64,000 bases of DNA from JADFQT01 sp965216025 (lineage in GTDB: Bacteria; Chloroflexota; Dehalococcoidia; Lucifugimonadales; UBA3495), in assembly GCA_965216025.1 (NCBI GenBank), contig CBDCEX010000018.1:1054001-1118000 (forward strand), in the 5' to 3' direction. Below, piece after piece: positions 34,531 through 43,237 of this stretch. The notes beneath the pieces are model-generated. The model saw nothing but the letters and a program-made list of their open reading frames with translations. It was not told where the DNA came from and searched no databases. A program made the translations under genes and the position numbers. Position 1 is the first letter of the stretch; the number at the start of each line of letters is the position of its first letter.

Positions 34531-35712
34531 ATGATTCGGTTTTTCACTGCCGGTGAATCCCACGGGCCCGGTCTTACGATCATCGTAGAGGGTATGCCGG
34601 CGGGCCTGCTTCTCAGTGAGGATTACATCGCCGTTCAGCTGGGACGTCGCCAGAAGGGCTACGGACGGGGCGGACGCATGCTCATCGAGCAGGATCGGGC
34701 GCAGATCATGTCTGGGGTAAGGCACGGCCGTACCCTGGGCAGCCCCATCGGTATGAGCATTGAAAACAAGGACTGGGTCAATTGGCTGGAAGCGATGGCC
34801 ATCGAGTACGTGGAGAACCCATCTCAGGAAGGACGCAATGCCCGAGTGACGCGAATTCGCCCCGGCCATGCCGACCTGCCCGGCACCATGAAGTACGGAT
34901 TCGACGACGTCCGCAACTCTCTGGAGAGGGCTAGCGCACGGGAGACAGCCGCCCGGGTCGCTGCCGGAGCGGTGGCCATGGCTTTGCTGGAGGAGTTCGG
35001 CATCTCTCTGCACAGCCATGTAATCTCCATTGGCCCGGTCTGGACCAGCCCGGCGGATTCAATCGATTGGGATGCGGTAGAGGAGTCGCCGGTACGCTGC
35101 GCCGATAGTGAGGCCGCCACCCGGATGATGGCGGAGATCGACTCGGCCAAGGAGGCCGGAGATACCGTCGGTGGCACCGTGGAGATAGTCGCCGACAATA
35201 TCCCTATTGGTCTGGGTTCCCACGTCCACTGGGACCGCAAGATCGACGGTCTCATCTCCCAGGCATTGATGTCGATCAACGCCGTCAAAGCGGTCTCCAT
35301 TGGGCCCGGCTGGGACATCATAGACCGAAGAGGCTCCCAGGTTCACGATATTATCGAGCCGGTTACCGACCCGGACCGGCCTTGGCAGCGGAAGACCAAT
35401 CGCGCGGGAGGAACCGAGGGCGGGATGACCGACGGGATGCCTCTGGTAGCCCGGTTTGCCATCAAGCCCATCGCGACGTTACAAAACGCGCTGCCCTCGG
35501 TGGACCTGGACACGGGAGAGCCGGTGCAGGCCCACTTTGAACGGTCCGACGTTTGCCAGGTGCCTCCCGCCGGGGTGATCGGAGAAGCGATGGTGGCGCT
35601 GGTGCTGGCCAACGCATTCATGGAAAAATTCGGCGGGGACTCCATACCAGAGACCCGCCGCAACTACGATGGCTATATGAAAACCGTCGGTCCGCGCCGG
35701 GTGTTCCAATAG
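34531..35712 (+). CDS. aroC: Chorismate synthase
   Basis: A 393-residue flavin-dependent enzyme forming chorismate from EPSP. Family signatures are present: FTAGESHGPGLTIIVEGMPAG, RQKGYGRGGRMLIEQD, RPGHADLPGTMKYGFDDVRNSLERASARETAARVAAGA and NRAGGTEGGMTDG. Length is normal. ATG is contiguous with the aroE stop. Confidence 0.96.
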   Translation: MIRFFTAGESHGPGLTIIVEGMPAGLLLSEDYIAVQLGRRQKGYGRGGRMLIEQDRAQIMSGVRHGRTLGSPIGMSIENKDWVNWLEAMAIEYVENPSQEGRNARVTRIRPGHADLPGTMKYGFDDVRNSLERASARETAARVAAGAVAMALLEEFGISLHSHVISIGPVWTSPADSIDWDAVEESPVRCADSEAATRMMAEIDSAKEAGDTVGGTVEIVADNIPIGLGSHVHWDRKIDGLISQALMSINAVKAVSIGPGWDIIDRRGSQVHDIIEPVTDPDRPWQRKTNRAGGTEGGMTDGMPLVARFAIKPIATLQNALPSVDLDTGEPVQAHFERSDVCQVPPAGVIGEAMVALVLANAFMEKFGGDSIPETRRNYDGYMKTVGPRRVFQ

Positions 35713-35867
35713 GGCGGCGGCCGTTTCCCCAGGGGCCGGTGGCTGAGGCGGGCGCCAGGAATCAACTTCCCAGGCTGTCAGGCAGGATTTGGCGCTGGAA
35801 TTTCGGCTGAGCCAGGTCCAGACGGCAAGCGAATTACAGTTTTTACAGGTGGGCCCGGCCAAAACTG

Positions 35868-35895
35868 TTGCATTAGCCCGTATTTGCGCTACAAT
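35868..35895 (+). promoter_or_regulatory. Candidate promoter of the selenoprotein gene
   Basis: TTGCAT (35868-35873), 16-bp spacer, TACAAT (35890-35895), 40 bp before the start codon. An inverted repeat ACAGTTTT / AAAACTGT lies just upstream and partly overlaps the -35, a possible operator. Confidence 0.55.
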
Positions 35896-35935
35896 AGGGG
35901 AGAACTTCGGCATATTAGCCTAAGGAGTGTTTTAC

Positions 35936-36220
35936 ATGGAAGGAAAGGTTCAACTGGAAATCACCTACTGCGTACCTTGACAGCACCTCGCTACCGCCAC
36001 GTGGATGGCGAATGAGTTTTTCCGGGCTTACGGGCCGGATGCTGCCGTAACTATCTCCCCGCGGGGGCAAGGCATCATGGAAGTTTTCCTGGATGGCGAG
36101 AAGATCTTCGACAGGAAGGGTGAGGGCAACATCTACCCGGACTTGGCCCGCATCCGCAAGATGAAAGAAGTCATCGCTGCTAAGATCGCCAATTTGGAGC
36201 CGGTCGCCGCTGACGACTAA
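35936..36220 (+). CDS. Rdx (SelW/SelT-like) family protein, probable CxxU selenoprotein with in-frame TGA
   Basis: Reading from ATG 35936 (AAGGAG eight bases upstream) gives MEGKVQLEITYCVP, then TGA at 35978-35980, then QHLATATWMANEFFRAYGPD in the same frame to TAA at 36220: 94 residues if TGA is selenocysteine at position 15. Rdx proteins have a thioredoxin-like CxxC or CxxU redox motif at exactly this place after a first beta strand ending in YC, and later a VFLDGEKIFDRKGEG strand-turn, all present. A hairpin follows the UGA. The protein probably acts in cytoplasmic thiol redox chemistry. No selA, selB, selC or selD is in the window. A Cys-to-stop mutation is the alternative. Confidence 0.8.
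35981..36016 (+). promoter_or_regulatory. Candidate bacterial SECIS hairpin
   Basis: Directly after the UGA, CGCCA (35995-35999) pairs with TGGCG (36006-36010) around a six-base loop CGTGGA containing GU; an outer CTC/GAG pair (35987-35989, 36014-36016) extends the stem through an internal loop. Distance from UGA to the apical loop is 19 bases, inside the range of bacterial SECIS elements. Confidence 0.55.
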
Positions 36221-36279
36221 GGCAATTCAGGTCCTCTCGTCTCAGAATTGGGAGGATTGACCCCAAAGAAAGCATTAGG

Positions 36280-36310
36280 CCCCTCTGTTACAGGAGGGGT
36301 CTAACTTTTT
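36280..36310 (+). terminator. Terminator between the selenoprotein gene and tmk
   Basis: CCCCTC (36280-36285) / GAGGGG (36294-36299) hairpin followed by TCTAACTTTTT. It overlaps the tmk stop codon on the other strand, so it may serve both convergent genes. Confidence 0.7.
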
Positions 36311-36914
36311 GCCAGATCTCCAGAGCCAACGCCCGCCGGGGCCTGGTGGCGTCCAAAACTAGCCAACGGGAAGAATCTTGAGCAGCCGCTTGGGAAGCCT
36401 GCGCCAGGTATCCTTCCCGAACTCTTTGGTGGAAGTCCTGCGGCGCTGCGTCGAAGGTATCCCCCTGAGCGGTCATTTTTGCAACTCTCTTTCTGTCAAA
36501 AACTGACTGAGGGGGCAGATCCAGCAGGATGTTCAAGTCGGGCGACAGCCCCAAAGAAGCCAGCAGGTTGAGCTGGTCTATCACCAGCGGATCCAATCCG
36601 CGCCCATGGCCCTGGTAGGCTAGGGTAGATGCGGTAAAGCGGTCGCAAATTACGCTGGTTTGTTGCCGCAAGGCAGGCTGGATCACCTGTTGCACCAGCT
36701 GGGCACGGGCGGCTTGGAATAGGAATACCTCGGCTAGAGGGGTTGTACCCGGCCGATTCTTGAGTAATCGTCTCAAGGATTCCCCCAGGGGGGTTCCGCC
36801 GGGCTCGCGGGTTAGGATGACTTGGTATCCGGAACGCTGCATTTGACGGAACAGAGCCCTGGCTTGGGTGCTTTTGCCGGCGCCATCCCCACCTTCAAAT
36901 ACTATGAACGCCAC
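36288..36914 (-). CDS. tmk: Thymidylate kinase
   Basis: A 208-residue P-loop kinase that phosphorylates dTMP to dTDP. P-loop FEGGDGAGKSTQ at residues 5-16, the dTMP-binding REPGGTPLGE near 36, DRFTASTLAYQGHGRG near 91 and a lid region FDRK near 140. It is the last gene of a minus-strand run beginning at pdxS, 36 bp after the R3H ATPase gene. Confidence 0.95.
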   Translation of the reverse strand: MAFIVFEGGDGAGKSTQARALFRQMQRSGYQVILTREPGGTPLGESLRRLLKNRPGTTPLAEVFLFQAARAQLVQQVIQPALRQQTSVICDRFTASTLAYQGHGRGLDPLVIDQLNLLASLGLSPDLNILLDLPPQSVFDRKRVAKMTAQGDTFDAAPQDFHQRVREGYLAQASQAAAQDSSRWLVLDATRPRRALALEIWQKVRPLL

Positions 36915-36950
36915 GGCCGCCGTCCCCTGGAATGATGTACCTGGCCTGGC

Positions 36951-38639
36951 TCAGGGCCGGTAGATCAGGACTGCCCGGGACGGTTCCCGTCCCCGGCTGG
37001 TGGAGGCCAAGCTAAACCGTTGAGCCAAAATGTGCTGTAACCGCCTAATATAGGCCCGTTGGGGGTTTAACTGTATGCTAAATTCCCCTTCCAGCACTTT
37101 CTGGGCCGCTTGTTCTGCCTCCTGCATCGCCTCTTCCAGGGTGGCCGCGGCTTCTTCCCCGGAATCGCTGCGGCTGCGCCAGCCAGTCGGCACATCCAGC
37201 CCCTGCTCCTTGGCCAGGGTTCTCAAAAAGTCCATCACCTGGGGCATAGTATTCTTGCGGAGCACGTATACCGGTGTCCCGCTGGACTCGGCCACCTTGA
37301 CCAGATGGGCTCCCCTTCGGTAATGGTTCTTGGTAGTCAATACCAGGGTCGCCTGGCGCAACTCGTTGGCCACGTCAATGCCGAGGTTGGTTTCGGTTTG
37401 GGCCACCTCCAGCTTGTCCCGACTGACCCCGAAGAGGAACACCCGGGCATCAATGCGCCGCTCGGATGTCGGGGAAGCTCCCCCGGAAGCTCCCATTGGC
37501 TCTCCACCGTTCAGCGCGGGATGTCCGGTGTCAAACCCGCGCTCCTGCCCGCGCCCTTGCTGTGAATAACCCAGCTCCCAAGGGGCCGGGGCGCCCTCGC
37601 CCTGGCTTCGCGCATCTTGTCGCTGTTTTACTTCGCCGTCCTCATCCAGATAACGGACCTCCTGGACAATGGGATACCCGCGAAGCCACTGGTCGACCAC
37701 ACGGGCCACGTCGTCGTTAATTGCGACCTGGGTCCAGCTTTGGATTTCCACCACTACGTCGAAAGTAGGTGGGGCCTTGCGCTCCAGCACCGTCTTCTGG
37801 GTGCCTCGATAGCGGGCTTCCTGGTCTCCCAGGGTAACCGACTGGACGCCCCCAATCAGGTCAGAGAGAGTAGGGTTGAGTATTAGATTATCCAGGGTGT
37901 TCCCGTGGGCAGTGGCCACCAACTGCACTCCCCGCTCGGCGATGGTGCGGGCGGCGGCGGCTTCTTGTTCGGTGCCCATTTCATCAATGATGATGACCTG
38001 AGGCATGTGGTTCTCCACCGCCTCGATCATCACCGCGTGCTGCTCAGTGGGAGTTGCGACCTGCATACGGCGGGCGTGGCCGATGGCCGGGTGAGGCACA
38101 TCGCCATCGCCGGCGATTTCATTGGAAGTGTCGACGATTATCACCCGCTTCTTGGCCTCGTCGGCCAGTACCCGAGCCACCTCCCGCAACATGGTGGTCT
38201 TACCTACGCCCGGCCGTCCCAGCAAGAGGATATTCTTGCCGGACAGGATGAGGTCTTCAATCACTTTGATGGTACCGTACACCGCCCTTCCCACCCGGCA
38301 GGTTATACCGACAACCTGCCCTTTACGGTTACGAATGGCAGAGATGCGGTGCAGAGTGCGCTCAATACCGGCCCGGTTATCGCCGCCAAAATTTCCCACC
38401 CGGTCAACCACTTGGTCCAATTCCTCCCGGGTGACCTGCTCCTCGGCCAGTGCCACATCGCCGAAGAGGAATCTGGCTTCGGGCCACCGACCCAGATCCA
38501 GCACCACCTCCAGAAGGTCTCCTATATCATCTCTACCACGAAGAATTTCGGCTACGCGAGGCGGCAATACATCTAGCAGCAATTCCAACTCGGACTGAGC
38601 CTGCGATTGAATGGTCGCCAGTGATTGCACGGTTGCCAA
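36951..38639 (-). CDS. P-loop ATPase with R3H domain (SpoIIIAA/Ycf45-like)
   Basis: A 562-residue protein. The ATPase region (about residues 10-300) has Walker A LLLGRPGVGKTTMLREVARVL and Walker B VIIIDEMGTEQEAAAARTIAERG and resembles the SpoIIIAA/Ycf45 family. A Gly/Gln-rich linker follows, then a DNA/RNA-binding-like region and a C-terminal R3H motif (RRLQH, then REPSRAVLIY) that binds single-stranded nucleic acid. The TTG at 38639 was chosen because GGAGG lies seven bases upstream and the preceding gene stops two bases before; the longer open frame overlaps that gene. Function is unknown; nucleic-acid-linked ATPase is likely. Confidence 0.85.
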   Translation of the reverse strand: MATVQSLATIQSQAQSELELLLDVLPPRVAEILRGRDDIGDLLEVVLDLGRWPEARFLFGDVALAEEQVTREELDQVVDRVGNFGGDNRAGIERTLHRISAIRNRKGQVVGITCRVGRAVYGTIKVIEDLILSGKNILLLGRPGVGKTTMLREVARVLADEAKKRVIIVDTSNEIAGDGDVPHPAIGHARRMQVATPTEQHAVMIEAVENHMPQVIIIDEMGTEQEAAAARTIAERGVQLVATAHGNTLDNLILNPTLSDLIGGVQSVTLGDQEARYRGTQKTVLERKAPPTFDVVVEIQSWTQVAINDDVARVVDQWLRGYPIVQEVRYLDEDGEVKQRQDARSQGEGAPAPWELGYSQQGRGQERGFDTGHPALNGGEPMGASGGASPTSERRIDARVFLFGVSRDKLEVAQTETNLGIDVANELRQATLVLTTKNHYRRGAHLVKVAESSGTPVYVLRKNTMPQVMDFLRTLAKEQGLDVPTGWRSRSDSGEEAAATLEEAMQEAEQAAQKVLEGEFSIQLNPQRAYIRRLQHILAQRFSLASTSRGREPSRAVLIYRP

Positions 38640-38641
38640 CG

Positions 38642-39607
38642 TTATGCCTCCACTGCCGCCACACCCGGGGAGCGGACCGGTACAGCGACGGTTTTGATCA
38701 GCATGGTGTAGTTGGTCACTGCTTGCAAGCCCCGCTGCTGGAGATAGTGGCGGAGATAGTCTTGATAATCGGGCAGGAGCCAGCTCCGGACACCGGCAGA
38801 ATTCAACGCCAGGTTTATCAAGCCCGGCACAAGCCCGGAATGGTCGGGATGAACCAGCATTTGGGCGGGGCCGTGGCGTTGCGAACCCGGCAGGCTCAGC
38901 CAAGCAGTTATGCGGTCATTGCATTCCACCACCCACTGGCGGGTGTTCTGCCGCAGGCCCTCCTGGGAATCCCGCCACTGGTCAAAGGTTAACCCGACGG
39001 TAGTCCGTACCGAAGGCGGAGTTGCGGCGTTAAACAGCTGAAATAAGGGATAATCGTCCTGGATCAGGCGGGTCCGCAGGTTCGAAATATGGGGGTCTTC
39101 TGAGCTGGCAGCGGCAATATTCTTCCCTTCAAACAGCGTTTCTTCGAAGCAGGGAAAGAAACCGCACCGTTGGGCCACTGGGGCCACCGGACTGCCGGAT
39201 GGTATCCGCAGGAATACGCGCTCAGCAGATTTGCACCCAGCCTGGTGTACCAGCGACTCCAAAAGCTCCAGGGAATCTACCTCCGGGGCAGGAGAGGGAG
39301 AACTTGTATCTGCATCCCGGTCCGATCCTCGATCCGATCCAAGGGAGTGCAGGTATAGTCGATCCACTTCCCATATCCGGCTGCCGGCGCGGGTGTGGGC
39401 CGAAACCAGGCCGCCCAGGTTAACACCCTTCCACCAACCCAGGGTAATGCGGTCGGGACTGGGTGTCAGAGCATGCTTACACAGGGTAACATTTTCCCGG
39501 GTGGCCTTCCGGCCCATGGCTGCCTTGGGACAAGCCATATTGGGTCCATTAACGCCGTTGAGCAAAATGCAGCGAAGAGCGTCGCTGATGCGCAAGCTTT
39601 GGATCAT
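38642..39607 (-). CDS. GNAT-like protein of uncertain function
   Basis: A 321-residue protein whose ATG overlaps the pdxT stop (ATGA). It is not clearly recognisable. The stretch SAERVFLRIPSGSPVAPVAQRCGFFPCFEETLF and two beta-alpha repeats suggest a double GNAT acyltransferase fold, but a clear acetyl-CoA loop (RxxGxG/A) is not seen. No signal or membrane segment. It sits tightly between pdxT and the R3H ATPase gene, two bases from the latter, so all are co-transcribed. Confidence 0.6.
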   Translation of the reverse strand: MIQSLRISDALRCILLNGVNGPNMACPKAAMGRKATRENVTLCKHALTPSPDRITLGWWKGVNLGGLVSAHTRAGSRIWEVDRLYLHSLGSDRGSDRDADTSSPSPAPEVDSLELLESLVHQAGCKSAERVFLRIPSGSPVAPVAQRCGFFPCFEETLFEGKNIAAASSEDPHISNLRTRLIQDDYPLFQLFNAATPPSVRTTVGLTFDQWRDSQEGLRQNTRQWVVECNDRITAWLSLPGSQRHGPAQMLVHPDHSGLVPGLINLALNSAGVRSWLLPDYQDYLRHYLQQRGLQAVTNYTMLIKTVAVPVRSPGVAAVEA

Positions 39608-40197
39608 GCTTTCTGGCCGGAAGGAGCCCAGGACGTCAGGTCCAAGAAGCGACGGTGCAGGCGGACGTCGCTGGTCAGTTCCGGATGGAAGGAAGTGGCC
39701 AGCAGCTGGCCCTGCTGCACCGCCACCGGTCGGCCGTCCGGCAGGCTAGCCAAAACCTGGACCTGTTCGCCCACTCGAGTAATAACCGGTGCACGGATGA
39801 AGACGGCGTGATAAGGGGGGTCATCGAGGCCCGCCACCGGCAGGTCCTGCTCGAAGCTGTCGATCTGCCTCCCAAAGGCATTACGCAGCACGCCGATGTC
39901 CATGATTTTTAGCGGAATAGGATCCTGCTCTGTAATCTCCGATGCCATCATAACCATACCCGCGCAGGTGCCCCAAATCGCCTTTCCTTGCGCGGCCATG
40001 GCTCGCACCGGCTCCCGTAGTTCATAGATGGTCATCAAGCGGCTCAGAGTGGTGCTTTCGCCTCCAGGCATTATCAGTCCATCCAACCCCTTCAGCTGAT
40101 GAGGCAACCGCACCTCTCGGGTTTCTACCCCCAGCTCCTTGAGGATGGCTATATGTTCAGCGAAATCCCCCTGTACCGCCAGTACGCCTATTATCAA
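39604..40197 (-). CDS. pdxT: PdxT, glutaminase subunit of PLP synthase
   Basis: A 197-residue class I glutamine amidotransferase that feeds ammonia to PdxS. It begins IIGVLAVQGDFAEHIAILKELGVE, has LIMPGGESTTLSRL near residue 44, the catalytic cysteine in GTCAGMVMMA near residue 78, and the His-Glu pair in SFHPELTSD near residue 171. It lies 158 bp after pdxS on the same strand. Confidence 0.95.
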   Translation of the reverse strand: MIIGVLAVQGDFAEHIAILKELGVETREVRLPHQLKGLDGLIMPGGESTTLSRLMTIYELREPVRAMAAQGKAIWGTCAGMVMMASEITEQDPIPLKIMDIGVLRNAFGRQIDSFEQDLPVAGLDDPPYHAVFIRAPVITRVGEQVQVLASLPDGRPVAVQQGQLLATSFHPELTSDVRLHRRFLDLTSWAPSGQKA

Positions 40198-40355
40198 TTC
40201 GGCCTATTGCCCGGTTTTATACCCGGATCTTTAAACAGTAAAAACAGCCGCTCTAGGGGTCCAAGCAGGAGGGATACAACCAAGGACCAAAGCCCAGGTC
40301 ATTATTGGTCCGTCGACTTGGGGCCTGAATCCGGAAACCTGCCTAATGGAACCCA

Positions 40356-41246
40356 CTAAGCACCTCGGGGGGCCAACAGCTCCTCCGATGGGATACTTCG
40401 GGCGCTGATTCCAACCATGGCCTCTCCCAAGCCCTTGGAAACTTCGGCCAAGATGCCGGGGTCGTCGTAGTGAGTCACGGCCTGCACTATAGCGTAGGCT
40501 CTCCGCGCCGGCTCGCCGGATTTGAAGACACCCGAACCAACGAATACCCCGTCGGCGCCCAGCTGCATCATCAGGGATGCGTCGGATGGGGTGGCCACAC
40601 CACCGGCGGCGAAATTGACCACCGGCAATCTGCCCAATTCCTTAGTCTTGGTCAGCAACTCCAGGCTCACCCCCAGGTTTCGGGCTTCCACGACCAGCTC
40701 GTCATCAGGCATGGTTTGCAGCTTTCGAATGGCATCCTGTACCGCTCGCATGTGCCGGACGGCCTCTACGATATCGCCGGTACCGGCCTCGCCCTTGGTC
40801 CGGATCATGGCCGCCCCCTCGGAGAGGCGCCGCAACGCTTCCCCCAGGTCCCGACACCCGCAGACAAAGGGGACTTTGAAATCATGCTTCCAAACGTGAT
40901 GGACCTCATCGGCGGGGGTCAACACTTCGGACTCGTCGACATAGTCCACACCCAGGGATTCCAGCACCTGGGCTTCGACAAAGTGCCCGATGCGGCACTT
41001 GGCCATGACCGGTATGCTGACGGTGTCCATTATCTCGCAGATTATGGTGGGGTCAGTCATGCGGGCCACGCCGCCATCGGCCCGGATGTCAGCCGGTACT
41101 CGCTCCAGCGCCATTACCGCCACAGCCCCCGACTCCTGGGCAATTTTGGCTTGCTCGGCGTTGACGACATCCATGATAACGCCGCCCTTGAGCATTTGCG
41201 CGTGACCGGCTTTAACCGTAAAGGTCCCGGTCAAGACGTCAACCAT
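40356..41246 (-). CDS. pdxS: PdxS, pyridoxal 5'-phosphate synthase subunit
   Basis: A 296-residue TIM-barrel that makes PLP from ribose 5-phosphate, glyceraldehyde 3-phosphate and ammonia. Signatures: MLKGGVIMDVVNAEQAKIAQ, ALERVPADIRADGGVARM, PVMAKCRIGHFVEAQ and NFAAGGVATPSDA. The ATG at 41246 was chosen over the longer open frame because GGAGG sits five bases upstream and the length then matches the family. First gene of the pdxS-pdxT-GNAT-R3H-tmk run. Confidence 0.96.
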   Translation of the reverse strand: MVDVLTGTFTVKAGHAQMLKGGVIMDVVNAEQAKIAQESGAVAVMALERVPADIRADGGVARMTDPTIICEIMDTVSIPVMAKCRIGHFVEAQVLESLGVDYVDESEVLTPADEVHHVWKHDFKVPFVCGCRDLGEALRRLSEGAAMIRTKGEAGTGDIVEAVRHMRAVQDAIRKLQTMPDDELVVEARNLGVSLELLTKTKELGRLPVVNFAAGGVATPSDASLMMQLGADGVFVGSGVFKSGEPARRAYAIVQAVTHYDDPGILAEVSKGLGEAMVGISARSIPSEELLAPRGA

Positions 41247-41410
41247 GACTGCCTCCATCCCCTGAGTTCTATTGTCTTCGTAGCTTGTATTATACGCTGT
41301 GGGTTCCTCGATTATCAATTAGCTTCCCTTGGCGTTAGGGGAAGGATGCCTGTCGTAACCGGGATCAACTTGACAGCCCGGAAAGCCTGGACTTAAGATA
41401 AACACTCTTC

Positions 41411-41486
41411 GCCGAGGTAGCTCAGGTGGTAGAGCACGGCACTGAAAATGCCGGTGTCGACAGTTCGAGTCTGTCCCTCGGCACCA
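41411..41486 (+). tRNA. tRNA-Phe (GAA)
   Basis: Full cloverleaf of 76 bases: acceptor GCCGAGG/CCTCGGC, anticodon stem CGGCA/TGCCG around loop CTGAAAA (anticodon GAA), T arm GACAG-TTCGAGT-CTGTC, discriminator A and encoded CCA. A ruined tyrosine integrase starts 83 bp away, so this tRNA is the likely attachment site of a former island. Confidence 0.96.
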
Positions 41487-41780
41487 CCACCGCAAAACCT
41501 CTCGATTGCATAGCTAATTTCCCCACTAGCACCCTACCAATTCCCGATTTTGCTGACATCTTTTGGGACTATCCATCCCGCATAGATTTGGCGAAGGCGT
41601 TGGCGGCTTCCTTTTGCCAGCCAGGTAAGAGGTGACCGTAAATGTCCCCTGTGGTGGCGATGCTGGCGTGTCCTAGCCTCTTGCTCACGAGGAGTAGACT
41701 CTGGCCGTTTTGGAGCATAACGCTGGCATGAAAGTGCCGCAAGTCGTGTGGCTTGGCGCCTTCCAGCCCTAGCCTCCTAG

Positions 41781-43233
41781 TATTACAACGTCAGTTAGTT
41801 TGATAGGATGACTGTGTAGCTGGGAATAGGCAGGTGAGGTGGGGATGTGGATGCGGCAGCTTTCGAGCAGGTGTACGGGTCATTTCGGGATTTTCACGCT
41901 TACTTCGCGCCGCTGTTTGGCCGCCGGGAGACGCGGGAGCACAGCGGTCATTATCTCCAGGCCCTGCTGGTACAGTCTGGGGAGCGGCGCAACGCTGAGA
42001 ACCTGTCGGAGACGGTTCCGGGGTCAGCCCGAGGGATGCAGCGGTTTCTCACCGATTCTCCCTGGGACGATGAGGTGATTATAGGACGGCTGCAGGAGTA
42101 CCTGGGAACCCGGCTGGAGCATCCGGAAGGGGTGTGGGTGCTGGACGGCAGCGACTTTCCCAAGCAGGGGAGGAAGTCGGTGGGAGTGGCCCGGCAGTAC
42201 TGCGGGAGGCTGGGGAAGGTGGCCAACTGCCAGGCGGGGATGTTCCTGGCCTATGTCAGCCCGTTGGGACGGGCATTGGTGGACAAGGGGCTGTATCTGC
42301 CCGAGAGTTGGACCTCGGACAAAGACCGGTGTGAGGCGGCGGGTGTGCCGGAGGATAGGCAGGGCTACCGGTCCAAGACGGAGTTGGCCTTGGAGATGGT
42401 GGGGCGGGCACAGGAGCGGGGCCACCTGAAGGCTGGATGGGTCGCGGCGGACGACGCCTTCGGGATGTCGCCGTCCTTCCGGGAGGGCCTGGCGGCCTTG
42501 GGGATGTGGTACGTGCTGGACGTTCCGTCCGGCTTTACGGTGTGGCCGCCGGAGCCTGCCTGGACCAGTGCGGAGTATCAGGGATTCGGGCGTCCCCGCA
42601 AACCCAGGCTGCGAGACGGTCAGCGCCGGACCATGGAGCAGCGCAGCGACGAGTTGCCGGAGGAGGCCTGGCGTGAGATTACGGTGGCCGAGGGAAGCCA
42701 GGGGCCACGCAGCTACCTTTTCAGCGCCCAGAGGGTGCGACCGACCAGCAGGCGCAAGCCCGGCGAAATCCACTGGGCCGTCTACCGCCGGAACCGGGAC
42801 GGCAGCGAACCCCGCTACTACCTGTCCAATGCTCCGGAGGATACCCCGTTGGAGACCCTGGCATACGTGGGAGGCTCCCGTTGGCGTATAGAAACGGAGT
42901 TTGAGACGGAGAAAAGCGACGTAGGCCTGGACGAGTACGAGACCCGCACCTGGGCTGGCTGGCATCACCACGTGGCCCTGTGCCTGCTGGGCGGAGCTTT
43001 TCTGCTGAGCCTGCAACAGGCTTGGGGGGAAAAAGATGCCCCGGATCACGAGGCCGCAGGTCTACCGGGTGGTGCGGGAAATGCTGCCCCGGGAACGGTT
43101 CGGGCCAACCGAGTTGCTGCGGTGGCTTGAGGATACGCAGGACAGTAACGAACGGGCCAAACGCTCCCATGCCAAGCGCCGCGCCGCCATGCGGGCATCA
43201 CCCCACATCCCTCCCTGAACTGACGTTGTAATA
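41781..43233 (+). mobile_element. IS701-type insertion sequence (1453 bp)
   Basis: Perfect terminal inverted repeat TATTACAACGTCAGTT at 41781 and, inverted, ending at 43233. Flanked by CTAG at 41777-41780 and 43234-43237, matching the 4-bp YTAR duplication of IS701. It is inserted at the CTAG edge of the 170-bp element at 43238. Confidence 0.9.
41847..43130 (+). CDS. IS701-family transposase, frameshifted near the C-terminus
   Basis: A 427-codon frame with the IS701 pattern GVWVLDGSDFPKQGRKSVGVARQYCGRLGKVANCQ (N-terminal catalytic Asp), GWVAADDAFGMSP (second Asp), and the YSREF-like tail WRIETEFETEKSDVGLDEYETRTWAGWHHHVALC. GTG start after GAGGTGGGG. After WG at about 43028 the frame runs into unlikely sequence, while the +1 frame continues MPRITRPQVYRVVREMLP to 43218, ending near the right terminal repeat. 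The switch is at a G6A5 run; one base fewer would give one protein of about 456 residues. Either a programmed shift, a mutation or a sequencing slip. Confidence 0.88.
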   Translation: MDAAAFEQVYGSFRDFHAYFAPLFGRRETREHSGHYLQALLVQSGERRNAENLSETVPGSARGMQRFLTDSPWDDEVIIGRLQEYLGTRLEHPEGVWVLDGSDFPKQGRKSVGVARQYCGRLGKVANCQAGMFLAYVSPLGRALVDKGLYLPESWTSDKDRCEAAGVPEDRQGYRSKTELALEMVGRAQERGHLKAGWVAADDAFGMSPSFREGLAALGMWYVLDVPSGFTVWPPEPAWTSAEYQGFGRPRKPRLRDGQRRTMEQRSDELPEEAWREITVAEGSQGPRSYLFSAQRVRPTSRRKPGEIHWAVYRRNRDGSEPRYYLSNAPEDTPLETLAYVGGSRWRIETEFETEKSDVGLDEYETRTWAGWHHHVALCLLGGAFLLSLQQAWGEKDAPDHEAAGLPGGAGNAAPGTVRANRVAAVA

Positions 43234-43237
43234 CTAG

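Noticed and set aside
38640..38903. Extended N-terminus of the R3H ATPase
   Set aside because: It would overlap the upstream gene by 260 bases and encodes a Pro/Arg-rich sequence without family similarity.
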